Shown piece after piece: positions 52,970 to 60,749 of a DNA stretch of 64,000 nt. Each line of letters opens with the position of its first letter. Position 1 is the stretch's first letter. A program made the translations under genes and the position numbers. This stretch comes from Prolixibacter denitrificans (lineage in GTDB: Bacteria > Bacteroidota > Bacteroidia > Bacteroidales > Prolixibacteraceae), in NCBI RefSeq assembly GCF_003014495.1, contig NZ_PYGC01000009.1, positions 62,001-126,000 of the forward strand, read 5' to 3'. The notes under the pieces are model-generated. The model saw only the letters and a list, made by a program, of their open reading frames with translations, did not search any database and was not told where the DNA came from.

Positions 52970-53329
52970 CTACGCCTCGCCCTTCTCTATTTTTTCCTTG
53001 ATTAGTTGCTCCACCTCGTCGAGTTGTTCGAGCGGGATGGAATTGAGCATCCGGGTGAGGTCGATGACTTTATCGGAGCGTTTTATTTTATTGAGCGGAT
53101 GCTCCGCATCGACCTGCGTGTTTTTGTCGGGCGTCCACTCATAGAAGTCGTTGGGCGTGCAGCGCAGGAGCACGCAGAGCCGTTCGATTTCGCGAAGGTT
53201 GAGCCGGGCCACCTTGTTCTTTTTAACCCGTGTGGCAAAATTATCGGAGAAGCCCGCATTTTTCAGGTAAGTGAAAGGCCGGGCAATGCCTCTTGCCTTA
53301 AAAATCCGTTCGAAGTTGTAGATTAGCAT
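52970..53329 (-). CDS. XRE-type helix-turn-helix regulator
   Basis: This 119-residue DNA-binding protein uses ATG 53329 (MLIYNFERIFKARG). The HTH spans about residues 12-60 (FTYLKNAGFSDNFATRVKKN, then LREIERLCVLLRCTPNDFYEW). The charged C-terminal half (DLTRMLNSIPLEQLDEVEQL) may dimerise. The family is common in Bacteroidota and its targets are unknown. The gene is convergent with the MutS-like gene. An inverted repeat (53348-53362) just upstream could be an autoregulatory operator. A 21-bp periodic array lies 107-270 bp upstream of the ATG. Confidence 0.88.
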   Translation of the reverse strand: MLIYNFERIFKARGIARPFTYLKNAGFSDNFATRVKKNKVARLNLREIERLCVLLRCTPNDFYEWTPDKNTQVDAEHPLNKIKRSDKVIDLTRMLNSIPLEQLDEVEQLIKEKIEKGEA

Positions 53330-53347
53330 AGGTTTGGGTTTGAATAA

Positions 53348-53362
53348 CCTACACAAGTTAGG
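53348..53362. promoter_or_regulatory. Candidate operator of the XRE gene
   Basis: CCTACACAAGTTAGG is an inverted repeat (CCTA...TAGG; also ACCTA...TTAGG) 19 bp before the XRE ATG. On the minus strand it overlaps a -7-like TAACTTGTG. An autorepressor site is the natural inference. Confidence 0.35.
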
Positions 53363-53435
53363 CGATTTACCGCTTATTAAAAAAATAAAACACTTCTTTC
53401 TGTTCTGCTATTCATTTTTATGACTTTACTTCTCG

Positions 53436-53597
53436 CGTATCTTTTTCAACCTACCGTGTATCTTACATTTTCCTTCGTTCTTCTATGATTTCCATACGTG
53501 CTTATTGTATTGCTACCCGTTCTTATTATTCCTCTGCTCGTTCTTGTTAGTTAACTTACTCTCGTTACTACAAAGTTTATCGTGTTTTCTTGATTGC
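53436..53597. repeat. 21-bp periodic semi-conserved array upstream of the XRE gene
   Basis: Units begin with CGT (most often CGTTCTT or CGTGCTTAT) at 53436, 53455, 53476, 53497, 53518 and 53539, with spacings 19, 21, 21, 21 and 21. Looser units follow at 53563 and 53581 (spacings 24 and 18). The first seven bases are conserved and the remaining 12-14 differ between units. It lies in a 465-bp gap with no convincing gene. A pyrimidine-rich stretch (53391-53435) precedes it and a G-rich stretch (53598-53665) follows it. Confidence 0.75.
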
Positions 53598-53793
53598 CGG
53601 GATTGGATGGTCGTTTTCTTGGCAGGGATGGTTGTTTGGGTATGCGGGAGGTGGAATAGGGGAAAAGTACCAAATGATATCGAGACTTAGCACCACACTT
53701 TAATTGCCCAGCAATAGGCAGAAAAGCAACTTGCGTTCATATTCATCGTATCAAAGCATAGCCCCGCGTTATACAAAATATTGGTAAGCGCAA

Positions 53794-54180
53794 TTATCTA
53801 ATAGTATCACTTACCATAGTACTGTCACTGTTTTCAGATCTAATATTTTGTTCAATTAATCTATTGTAGTTTTCAATCATAATCTCTTTTTTCGTCTTAT
53901 ACCCCGTCCTTGCTTTATAAATGCTGAATGCTATATAAAAGACTACAAACGTCAACACTATTGCTATGTAAATTTTACCTAAAGTCTTAGAAAACAATTC
54001 CACACCCTCAACCTTGTAATTAACTATCAAAATAATTAGGGAAACAAGCGATATAATTCCTATAAGAATTATTCCTCCATACAGTAGTGGGTTCGACGAA
54101 TTCAAATCCTCAAGTAATAAAAATCCCATAAGACAAATTGCAAACCCCAAAGAAGCTAATAGCGAAGCAAATTTTTTCAT
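53794..54180 (-). CDS. Small membrane protein of unknown function
   Basis: This 128-residue protein has three probable transmembrane helices: ASLLASLGFAICLMGFLL, YGGIILIGIISLVSLIILIV and IYIAIVLTFVVFYIAFSIY. A charged C-terminal tail of about 40 residues (TKKEIMIENYNRLIEQNIRS) follows. No family was recognised. It lies 76 bp downstream of the HEPN-like gene on the same strand, in a visibly AT-rich segment unlike its neighbours. The pair may be one transferred unit. Confidence 0.65.
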   Translation of the reverse strand: MKKFASLLASLGFAICLMGFLLLEDLNSSNPLLYGGIILIGIISLVSLIILIVNYKVEGVELFSKTLGKIYIAIVLTFVVFYIAFSIYKARTGYKTKKEIMIENYNRLIEQNIRSENSDSTMVSDTIR

Positions 54181-54256
54181 AACCTAGGTCTCTTCTTGTT
54201 GTTCTTCTCCATATTTTATCCCAATACTTATTATTCCAAACGGTTGTGTGTTGTTT

Positions 54257-54697
54257 CTACTTTTTTAGTTTATTATTTTCTTTTCTAATGATGTCTGCTA
54301 GTCCGTCAATATTTTCAGTTAACTGCCACGCTCTTTCGATATAAAGAAGAACATCTGTATCCATAAGATTATTTTTCTCTAAAATCGTTTCATCTAATAG
54401 ATCAACAAAAAGAGCATATATATTATGAGTTATATAATTTCTCTGCCTGGAAATATCTTTGAGTATCATTATCGTATTTTTACTCAGAATGTGATTGGTC
54501 TCAGCAAGATCAATTAATGAACCTAATGTCGCTCTATTGAATTTACCTTTTACATTATGGTTCTTTAAGAGGATAATTAATTCGGCTTCGAGCTTACCTG
54601 ATGCTAATGTAACTCTCCCCAATTCTGAGGTAAATTCTTCTGACTCGTTAAGTAATTTGTAAAACTCTAATCCTTTTTTGGGTTCTCCTAAGTACAT
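54257..54697 (-). CDS. HEPN-like helical protein (candidate RNase)
   Basis: This 146-residue all-helical protein has the segment DISRQRNYITHNIYALF. Its RNYITH matches the RX4-6H signature of HEPN ribonuclease domains, with the polar residue after Arg. The N-terminal helix ELGRVTLASGKLEAELIILL fits the first helix of such folds. The gene is AT-rich and is followed by a small membrane protein gene. HEPN proteins act in toxin-antitoxin, defence and RNA processing, but this subfamily is uncharacterised to my knowledge. Assignment rests on a short motif and fold-like composition only. Confidence 0.6.
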   Translation of the reverse strand: MYLGEPKKGLEFYKLLNESEEFTSELGRVTLASGKLEAELIILLKNHNVKGKFNRATLGSLIDLAETNHILSKNTIMILKDISRQRNYITHNIYALFVDLLDETILEKNNLMDTDVLLYIERAWQLTENIDGLADIIRKENNKLKK

Positions 54698-54953
54698 TCT
54701 TTATCAGGGATTTAAATCACACACAACTAGTGTGTATGTGCATTGTTCTTATTTTTCTTAATCGGTATACAACTTGTGCTTATACCTGCATATGGGGATG
54801 TATTGTGTACCTACTATGTTGCATCAAGAAGTAAGCAGTAATGGGTTTTAATTTCGAAGTTTCTTCCACGAAGAGCTTCACGCCAATGAAATTAGCGTTT
54901 TTTATCGTTAATCAAAAGTTGGGAAATCAGGTGCATTCTCGACAAGTTATTCA

Positions 54954-55022
54954 CCCCTAAATCCCCTAAAGGGGACTTGGAGCTGCCCCTTTAGGGGAGC
55001 TCCGAGACTTCGGAGGGAGGGG
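54954..55022. repeat. Palindromic intergenic element
   Basis: CCCCTAAAGGGG (54963-54974) and CCCCTTTAGGGG (54986-54997) form a 12-pair hairpin with an 11-base loop. Flanking GGAGCT/AGCTCC and a trailing GGAGGGAGGGG surround it. Its reverse complement resembles the AGTCCCCC...GGGGGATTTAGGGGG element at 58821-58848, so the two are members of one family in opposite orientation. Confidence 0.7.
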
Positions 55023-55105
55023 TAAAAACGGAACGCCAATTACAATTTGTCAATTTTAAATTTTGCCCTGGTACTTTTCGGACACCTTCCAATTAAATCC
55101 AATTT

Positions 55106-55142
55106 CATCTCCTGCATCCAAGCTGTTCGGATGCAGGAGATG
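55106..55142. repeat. Perfect 14-bp inverted repeat
   Basis: CATCTCCTGCATCC (55106-55119) and GGATGCAGGAGATG (55129-55142) are exact inverted copies with a nine-base loop. It lies about 50 bp past the BNR gene stop on the minus strand but has no T-tract, so it is not a typical terminator. Confidence 0.85.
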
Positions 55143-55192
55143 GGAATCATTCCAGAGACGGTAATTGAATTTATCTATTTCATTGATAGTCT

Positions 55193-58100
55193 TTACTTGC
55201 TACCTTCGTTCCATTCAGGGAATCTCCCGGGCGTGTATGGGGCACCATACTTTTCCAGTTTTGATTCAACCGATTTTATTTCACTATCGATCGATTTTAG
55301 TTTCGTCAATAAGTCTCCAAATTTACTGGCGGCAGCATCGTATGACTGCTTAAATGTGGTCGTTGGAGCTGCCGTTGTCGTCCACAGTGCGCCGGTAATT
55401 AAATCGACTCTTTCTTTCACGGAAGTGGGTGAAGCACCTTCGTAATCGGCTTTCAATCGGTCTCCGTTCAGTTCTTCGTTCAACTCATCGAGCTCCTGTT
55501 TAATGGATAAAATGGAGTTGTAAATGCTGTCAGGAACATTCGCTCCATCAATCACGGCCTTTTCGAGATAGGCAATTTTATTAACGAGTGATTTTCGGTA
55601 GGCATCTGCCCCGGAAATTGCCCGGGTCAATGAAGCCACTTTTTTATTGAATTGATCAAGAGCAAGTCTTTCATCAGCAGCAAGCGTGGTAGTATTTAGC
55701 GGTTCACAGACAAAATCCTGCGGTGGTACCAATTGAGTAAATTTTCCATCGACAAATTTTGAAAGCGAGACTTTGTATTTTCCGGGGACAACCATATAGC
55801 CTACATCAGGCGAATACCATGGTACAGAAGTATCAACCGGCTTTATTGAAACAGGTGTAAATGGATTATACCTGAAATTCCAGGTAATCCGGTTCACTCC
55901 CTTTTTGGGTGACGTCTTAATTTTCCGGATGACGTTTCCATTTTCATCGGTGATGGTAAAAAGCAAATAGGCTGTTGGTTCTTCCTTTTCTTCATGCAAC
56001 CTGTCGTAGGTGGGAAATTTCACCTCTTCGTTTTTCTTCTGCTTGGCTTTTTCTTCGTCTCTTCGTTGCTCTTTCAGCGATTTGATATCATCTTTCAGAT
56101 AATAGGTAAACACTGCTCCAACAGGCGGATTGGGTGCGCTATAAAAGCTTGCTCCCTGAAACCCTACGCCTTTGAATCCAAGCGGATTTGCCTGAACAAA
56201 CATTTTTGCATCCTTAATCGGGAAAATGTAAGCTTTCTTTTTCAGTGTTTCAGGACTTAACTTTCTCAACGGGGTATAATTATCAAGAATGTAAATTCCG
56301 CGACCAAATGTTGATACCACCAGATCGTGTTCTCTTCGCTGTAAAACAAGGCTCTTGACACACTCGGTAGGAATTCCGTTTTTTAACTGAACCCATTCAT
56401 GTCCGCCGTCATTTGTAAAGAAGACGCCAAATTGCGTTCCAACAAAAAGAAGACTTTTGTCCTTATCATCTTCTGCAATGGTGTAAGTGCTTCCCTTTTC
56501 CGGTAGATTTCCGTTGAACAGGAACCACGATTTTCCGCCATCCGTTGTTTTGAAAAGGTAAGGTTTGAAATCACCATCAAGAAAATTTTCGCAGGCAGCG
56601 TAAGCCACGTTTTTGTCGAAGTGTGACCCGATTATTTGAGAGATTCTTGCATATTTTGGCAATCCGGGTGTTGAAGATTTATTCCAGTTTTTCCCTCCAT
56701 CGGTTGTATAATAAATCAATCCGTCACCGGAACCCGTGAATAGCAGATTCTCATCGATTGGTGACTCGGCAATTGCACTTATTTGTCCCATCGAACCCTT
56801 TCTGACCAGTTCGTCAACGCTCCAGCTCCGATCCATCAGGTTTTGCATTTCATTCGGCACACCGCGGGTCAAATCAGGACTGATTACATCCCAGGTGCTT
56901 CCCATATCGTTGGTCCGGAATAATTTGTTGGCCCCGAAATACAATCTTTTATGATCGAATTTGGAAATTAATAAGGCAGCATCCCAGTCGAACCGATAGG
57001 CCGTATCAGCAAAGTCATACGGTTTAATGAATAATTGTTCACCCGTTTTTTTATCATACCGAACCAGACCGCCATTTTGCGACTCTGCGTAAACGATGTT
57101 CGGATCTTTCCAGTCCACCTGCGATTGAAAACCATCACCGCTGGTTGTAAAAAACCAATCGCGGTTGGTAATGCCACTGGAATTGATAGTTCTGGAAGGA
57201 CCTCCAAAGCTGTTGTTGTCCTGCGAGCCAGCGTAGACATTATAAAATGGCTTTGCGTTATCGGTTGTTACTTTATAGATTTCAGCGATTGGGATATTCG
57301 ATTTGAAGCCCCAGTTTTTCCCCTCATCATACGTTTCGTAAACACCACCGTCACACCCGTCAATCAGGTGTTTGTTGTTCGATGGATCAATCCACAACAC
57401 ATGATTATCGACGTGCTTTTTAGCTTCGCCTAAATTATTCCATGTTTTGCCTCCATCGATGCTTACCTTCATAAATACATCCATGCTATAGACCCGATCG
57501 ACATTTTTGGTATCGCAGTAAATTTTCTGGAAATAGAACGGATAAGAAGAAACATAACTACTCCGTTTTTCCCAGCTAATTCCGCGGTCTGTACTTCGGT
57601 ATACACCTCCGCCTTTTTTGGCCTCAACAATGGCAAACAAGACATCCGGATTTACCGGAGAAATAGCGATTCCGATTCTTCCGACATCCCCCGTTGGAAG
57701 CCCCTCGGTCATTTTCGTCCAGGTTTTTCCGCTGTCGGTACTTCGGTATATTCCGCTTTCCGGTCCGCCGGAGACCCCGGTAAATAGTTTTCTCATTCTC
57801 TGGTGTGCCACGGCGTACAGAATATTGGTATGTCTGGGGTCCATGTGAATCTCATAGCAACCGGTATATTTACTGATAAACAAAACCTTTTTCCAGGTTT
57901 TTCCGCCGTCCGTAGTTTTGAATATTCCCCGCTCATCATTTGCTTTTCTCAACGATCCGTAAGCAGCGACATAGACGGTATTCGGATCTTTCGGGTCAAC
58001 AACAATTCCTCCGATGTGATAGGAATTTTTAAGCCCCATGTTTTTCCAGCTTTGTCCGCCATCTTCACTTTTATAAACTCCATCGCCGTAAATAACATTA

Positions 58101-58471
58101 TTCTGATTGTTATTTTCGCCTGTTCCAACCCATATCGTGTTAGGATTCGTCGGATCAATGGTTACAGCACCTATTGCGTACGATTTTTGATGATCAAATA
58201 CCGGGGTGAAAGTGATTCCGTTATTGGTTGTTTTCCACAATGATCCATGACCGGCCCCCACAAAATATTCGCTATGATTGAAAGGATTTACGGCGAGGGC
58301 TACCACACGGCCTCCTGTTATGGCCGGTCCGATACTTCTGAAGGATAGTCCGCTTAACGAAAGATTTTTAAGCGAGTCCTGGTTTGATTCTGTCTTTATA
58401 TTTTTAGCCGGGAGATTTCCGGAAATAAGCAAAATGGATGCAATAAGAAGGGAAATTTTAATTCTTTTCAT
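55193..58471 (-). CDS. Large secreted BNR/sortilin-type beta-propeller protein
   Basis: This 1092-residue exported protein has the signal peptide SLLIASILLISGNLPAKN. Residues about 40-740 carry many BNR/Asp-box repeats (ESGIYRSTDSGKTWTKM, FKTTDGGKTWKKV, YYTTDGGKNWNKSS), as in VPS10/sortilin-like propellers. After residue 780 comes a beta-rich region (NRITWNFRYNPF), then a coiled helical region (YLEKAVIDGANVPDSIYNSI). Similar proteins are often labelled glycosyl hydrolase, but no catalytic residues can be assigned. No type IX C-terminal domain is seen. Its flanks hold duplicated repeat elements, suggesting the gene was inserted. Confidence 0.88.
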   Translation of the reverse strand: MKRIKISLLIASILLISGNLPAKNIKTESNQDSLKNLSLSGLSFRSIGPAITGGRVVALAVNPFNHSEYFVGAGHGSLWKTTNNGITFTPVFDHQKSYAIGAVTIDPTNPNTIWVGTGENNNQNNVIYGDGVYKSEDGGQSWKNMGLKNSYHIGGIVVDPKDPNTVYVAAYGSLRKANDERGIFKTTDGGKTWKKVLFISKYTGCYEIHMDPRHTNILYAVAHQRMRKLFTGVSGGPESGIYRSTDSGKTWTKMTEGLPTGDVGRIGIAISPVNPDVLFAIVEAKKGGGVYRSTDRGISWEKRSSYVSSYPFYFQKIYCDTKNVDRVYSMDVFMKVSIDGGKTWNNLGEAKKHVDNHVLWIDPSNNKHLIDGCDGGVYETYDEGKNWGFKSNIPIAEIYKVTTDNAKPFYNVYAGSQDNNSFGGPSRTINSSGITNRDWFFTTSGDGFQSQVDWKDPNIVYAESQNGGLVRYDKKTGEQLFIKPYDFADTAYRFDWDAALLISKFDHKRLYFGANKLFRTNDMGSTWDVISPDLTRGVPNEMQNLMDRSWSVDELVRKGSMGQISAIAESPIDENLLFTGSGDGLIYYTTDGGKNWNKSSTPGLPKYARISQIIGSHFDKNVAYAACENFLDGDFKPYLFKTTDGGKSWFLFNGNLPEKGSTYTIAEDDKDKSLLFVGTQFGVFFTNDGGHEWVQLKNGIPTECVKSLVLQRREHDLVVSTFGRGIYILDNYTPLRKLSPETLKKKAYIFPIKDAKMFVQANPLGFKGVGFQGASFYSAPNPPVGAVFTYYLKDDIKSLKEQRRDEEKAKQKKNEEVKFPTYDRLHEEKEEPTAYLLFTITDENGNVIRKIKTSPKKGVNRITWNFRYNPFTPVSIKPVDTSVPWYSPDVGYMVVPGKYKVSLSKFVDGKFTQLVPPQDFVCEPLNTTTLAADERLALDQFNKKVASLTRAISGADAYRKSLVNKIAYLEKAVIDGANVPDSIYNSILSIKQELDELNEELNGDRLKADYEGASPTSVKERVDLITGALWTTTAAPTTTFKQSYDAAASKFGDLLTKLKSIDSEIKSVESKLEKYGAPYTPGRFPEWNEGSK

Positions 58472-58876
58472 ACGAAGTATTTTTGGGTAAAGGCGATATC
58501 AAAAACGGTCTATGGAAAACCTCTTTGATATTCCCGCCGGTGGTGTAAATAGAACAAAAGTTTTGATCAAGTACAACCAACTCACCAATTCAACGCTAAT
58601 ATATACGAAAATGATTTACGGTTATATTACTTGTGACTATTTATAAAGCTAGTCGTCCCAACTACAGAAACAGTCTCACCGTTTCAGGACGTGTGGCAAA
58701 AATACGTTCAGCAGTTTTTATCGTTCATCAAAAGGTGGGCATTTTTAGCCCCACACCCAGCCTCTCCCCAAATTGGTGAGAGGTGTTGAGCCGGAGCGTC
58801 AAATAAAGTTAGCGGCTTAAAGTCCCCCGGATGGGGGATTTAGGGGGCGCACAAAAAGTATTGTGATTTTTACGTA
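58472..58876. other. Intergenic region with repeats upstream of the BNR gene
   Basis: No gene is seen. It holds a copy of the dispersed TTTTTATCGTT element (58706-58740), an imperfect 23-bp palindrome CCTCTCC...GAGAGG (58761-58783), and a CCCCC/GGGGG hairpin element (58821-58848). The repeat order matches the left flank of the BNR gene. Confidence 0.7.
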
Positions 58877-58914
58877 GCCACTTTCCTGATGCGGCAGATG
58901 GGGATTATTCCCGG
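58877..58914 (+). repeat. 38-bp direct repeat, copy 2 (relic of the MutS-like 3' end)
   Basis: This is an exact copy of 52905-52942. In frame it reads ATFLMRQMGIIPG, then KGI and a TGA stop at 58924-58926, close to where the MutS-like gene ends (NGQS stop). Upstream of it there is no MutS coding sequence, so it is a 3'-end remnant. It ends next to the convergent metallophosphoesterase stop. Confidence 0.9.
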
Positions 58915-58929
58915 AAAGGGGATTTGAGT

Positions 58930-59811
58930 TTATGCCAGCTCTATCACGGTGATTTCGGGGGGCATGCCGATGCGACCCGGGAAGCCGTGGTAGCCAAATC
59001 CGCGGTTGACATACAGGTATTGCTTATTGTGACGGTACAGTCCGCCCCAGCGAGGATACTTGTACTGTATCGGGCTCCATTTGATGCCGGCCCGCTCGAT
59101 GCCAAACTGCATTCCGTGGGTATGTCCCGCGAAAGTGATGTCGATATCGGTGCCGGTCAGCACCTCTTCGTCCCAGTGTGACGGGTCATGGCTCAACAAC
59201 ATCTTAAACTGTTCCGGAGCAACGTTCGCCAGCGCCTTGTTCAGATCGCCATGCTGAGGGAATGGAGGTTTGCCCCAGTTTTCGACACCAACCAACGCGA
59301 TTTCTTCGTCATTGATGGTCAGGTTTTCGGACTCGTTCAGCAATAGCCGGAAACCAATTTTCTTATGGAAATTCTTGATGGAGTTCAGGTTTTTCTCTTT
59401 GGCCGCGGGGGTTTCCCATTCGGAGTAGTCGCCGTAATCGTGGTTACCCAAAACGGAATATTTACCGTATTTGGCTTTCATTTTAGCCAGCACAGGTGCC
59501 CAGCCATCGGTTTCTTCGGCAAAGTTGTTAACCAAATCGCCGGTGAAGAAAATCAGATCGGGCTCCTGCTCATTAATCATTTCAACCGCCTTGGTAATTT
59601 GCTCGTATTTCCGGCGGAAACTCCCCAGGTGCATATCCGATATCTGGACAATCTTCAATCCCCGAAACGATTCCGGAAGATTCTTAAAACGAATTTTTTC
59701 GTGTATAACCTTGTACTTGAATTTTCCCTTGGTTACTCCGTACAGAACGGACGCCACCGGAATAGCGGCTACAAAAAAGCTCATTTGGTATAACAAAACC
59801 GAACCCAGCAT
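58930..59811 (-). CDS. Membrane-anchored metallophosphoesterase
   Basis: This 293-residue calcineurin-like phosphoesterase has one N-terminal transmembrane helix (YQMSFFVAAIPVASVLYG). The metal-binding motifs are IVQISDMHLGSF, FFTGDLVNN, VLGNHDYGDYSEW, MLLSHDPSHWD and FAGHTHGMQFG, and all expected Asp, Asn and His residues are present. Many Bacteroidota homologues have three further N-terminal helices. Here an in-frame TAA five codons before the ATG rules out an extension, so the N-terminus is short or truncated. UDP-diacylglucosamine or other phosphoesters are possible substrates. Confidence 0.9.
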   Translation of the reverse strand: MLGSVLLYQMSFFVAAIPVASVLYGVTKGKFKYKVIHEKIRFKNLPESFRGLKIVQISDMHLGSFRRKYEQITKAVEMINEQEPDLIFFTGDLVNNFAEETDGWAPVLAKMKAKYGKYSVLGNHDYGDYSEWETPAAKEKNLNSIKNFHKKIGFRLLLNESENLTINDEEIALVGVENWGKPPFPQHGDLNKALANVAPEQFKMLLSHDPSHWDEEVLTGTDIDITFAGHTHGMQFGIERAGIKWSPIQYKYPRWGGLYRHNKQYLYVNRGFGYHGFPGRIGMPPEITVIELA

Positions 59812-60029
59812 TCTCCTCTTCTCATTTTATTCCATTGCGGTACGCGCTTCCTCACTCTTCCTGAACACCGTACGACGCAAAATCTGCCTGCGAAAATAGA
59901 TGTTTCCGGCAAGTTAAAGTGTTAAAATCCAATAAAAACTAAAAAAAATACGATTCGGAGTTGTCTGCCGCATTGTATTGCTCCTCAGCAAACGGATAAG
60001 AACATAATTTGGAAATCCGTATGATATTT

Positions 60030-60746
60030 TCAAAATGCATTCCTTCTCATATATTTTCGTTCAATACCCCTGTTACTATCAGAAATACCGGTCATCACGA
60101 GCTCGTTCTTGTTGACTTCAATACGCCAGCTTTCAGGTTTTTCTCCTTCCTGATGGGGCAGAAAAGTGAGTTCCGGTTTGTGAGCGTTCATATGCCAGTA
60201 TCCGGTTAACTTTTTGCCTTGCGGGCTGAAGTTGATATACCTTCTATCCCATCTGATGAATAGCCTGTGCTTATTCCCACTATCGAATTCTTTTAATATG
60301 GATTGATGATCTTTTGTAATCTCTGTCAAATCCCAAAGACCAACCAAATAATCCGCCGGAGCCATGGGGAGTTTCTGTATAGGGCTAAGTGTAACCTTTA
60401 CCGGCATACCTTCTTCCTCTCTTTGCCAGTACATCTTTTCATTGTCGAAGGACACGGTAAAACCCCCGAACTCATCTTTGATGCCTAACGGGTCAACTGC
60501 TGTGAAAATCTTGTTTTCTGCATCATAACTCCAGCTACCCTGGGAATTTTGCAGCCATCCGTTTCCCGATTGGAAGGAACCGTCCGCATTTATTTTGGTC
60601 CATTTGGCTACAGGGGTCATATTTTGGTTTCCGACCGATACCGTTTCAATTGCCCAAAAACCTGTAATCTTGCTTTTCTGAGCATAAATATTTGAAGAGA
60701 AAAGCAATAGCATGATTGCCATTAGTGATTGAATTGAAAGTCTCAT
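60030..60746 (-). CDS. Secreted lipocalin-like protein
   Basis: This 238-residue protein has the signal peptide LMAIMLLLFSSNIYA. Two similar halves start GFWAIETVSVGNQ and GLWDLTEITKDHQ, each followed by short beta strands. This fits a duplicated lipocalin-like domain. No ligand can be proposed. It is 3 bp downstream of a serine hydrolase gene and is surely co-transcribed with it. Confidence 0.7.
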   Translation of the reverse strand: MRLSIQSLMAIMLLLFSSNIYAQKSKITGFWAIETVSVGNQNMTPVAKWTKINADGSFQSGNGWLQNSQGSWSYDAENKIFTAVDPLGIKDEFGGFTVSFDNEKMYWQREEEGMPVKVTLSPIQKLPMAPADYLVGLWDLTEITKDHQSILKEFDSGNKHRLFIRWDRRYINFSPQGKKLTGYWHMNAHKPELTFLPHQEGEKPESWRIEVNKNELVMTGISDSNRGIERKYMRRNAF

Positions 60747-60749
60747 AGT

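Larger units (their letters stand above)
54698..55192. other. Intergenic region with nested repeats
   Basis: No gene is seen. From left to right it holds an AT-rich stretch, a copy of the dispersed TTTTTATCGTTAATCAAAA element (54888-54923), a palindromic CCCCTAAA/TTTAGGGG element (54954-55022), and a perfect 14-bp inverted repeat (55106-55142). The last overlaps a degenerate copy of the MutS-like 3' end (55130-55160, reading RMQEMGIIPE). Confidence 0.7.

Noticed and set aside
53436-53597. 21-bp array considered as a CRISPR or a coding heptapeptide repeat
   Set aside because: The unit is far too short for CRISPR and there are no cas genes. The minus-strand frame meets stop codons within the array.
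55047-55445. Plus-strand open frame containing MQEMGIIPE
   Set aside because: Most of it lies opposite the BNR gene. Only the short MutS-like segment is meaningful, and I treat that as a relic, not a gene.
52943-58876. Prophage or complete integrative element
   Set aside because: No integrase, relaxase, structural phage gene or transposase was found; only repeat boundaries and cargo-like genes are seen.
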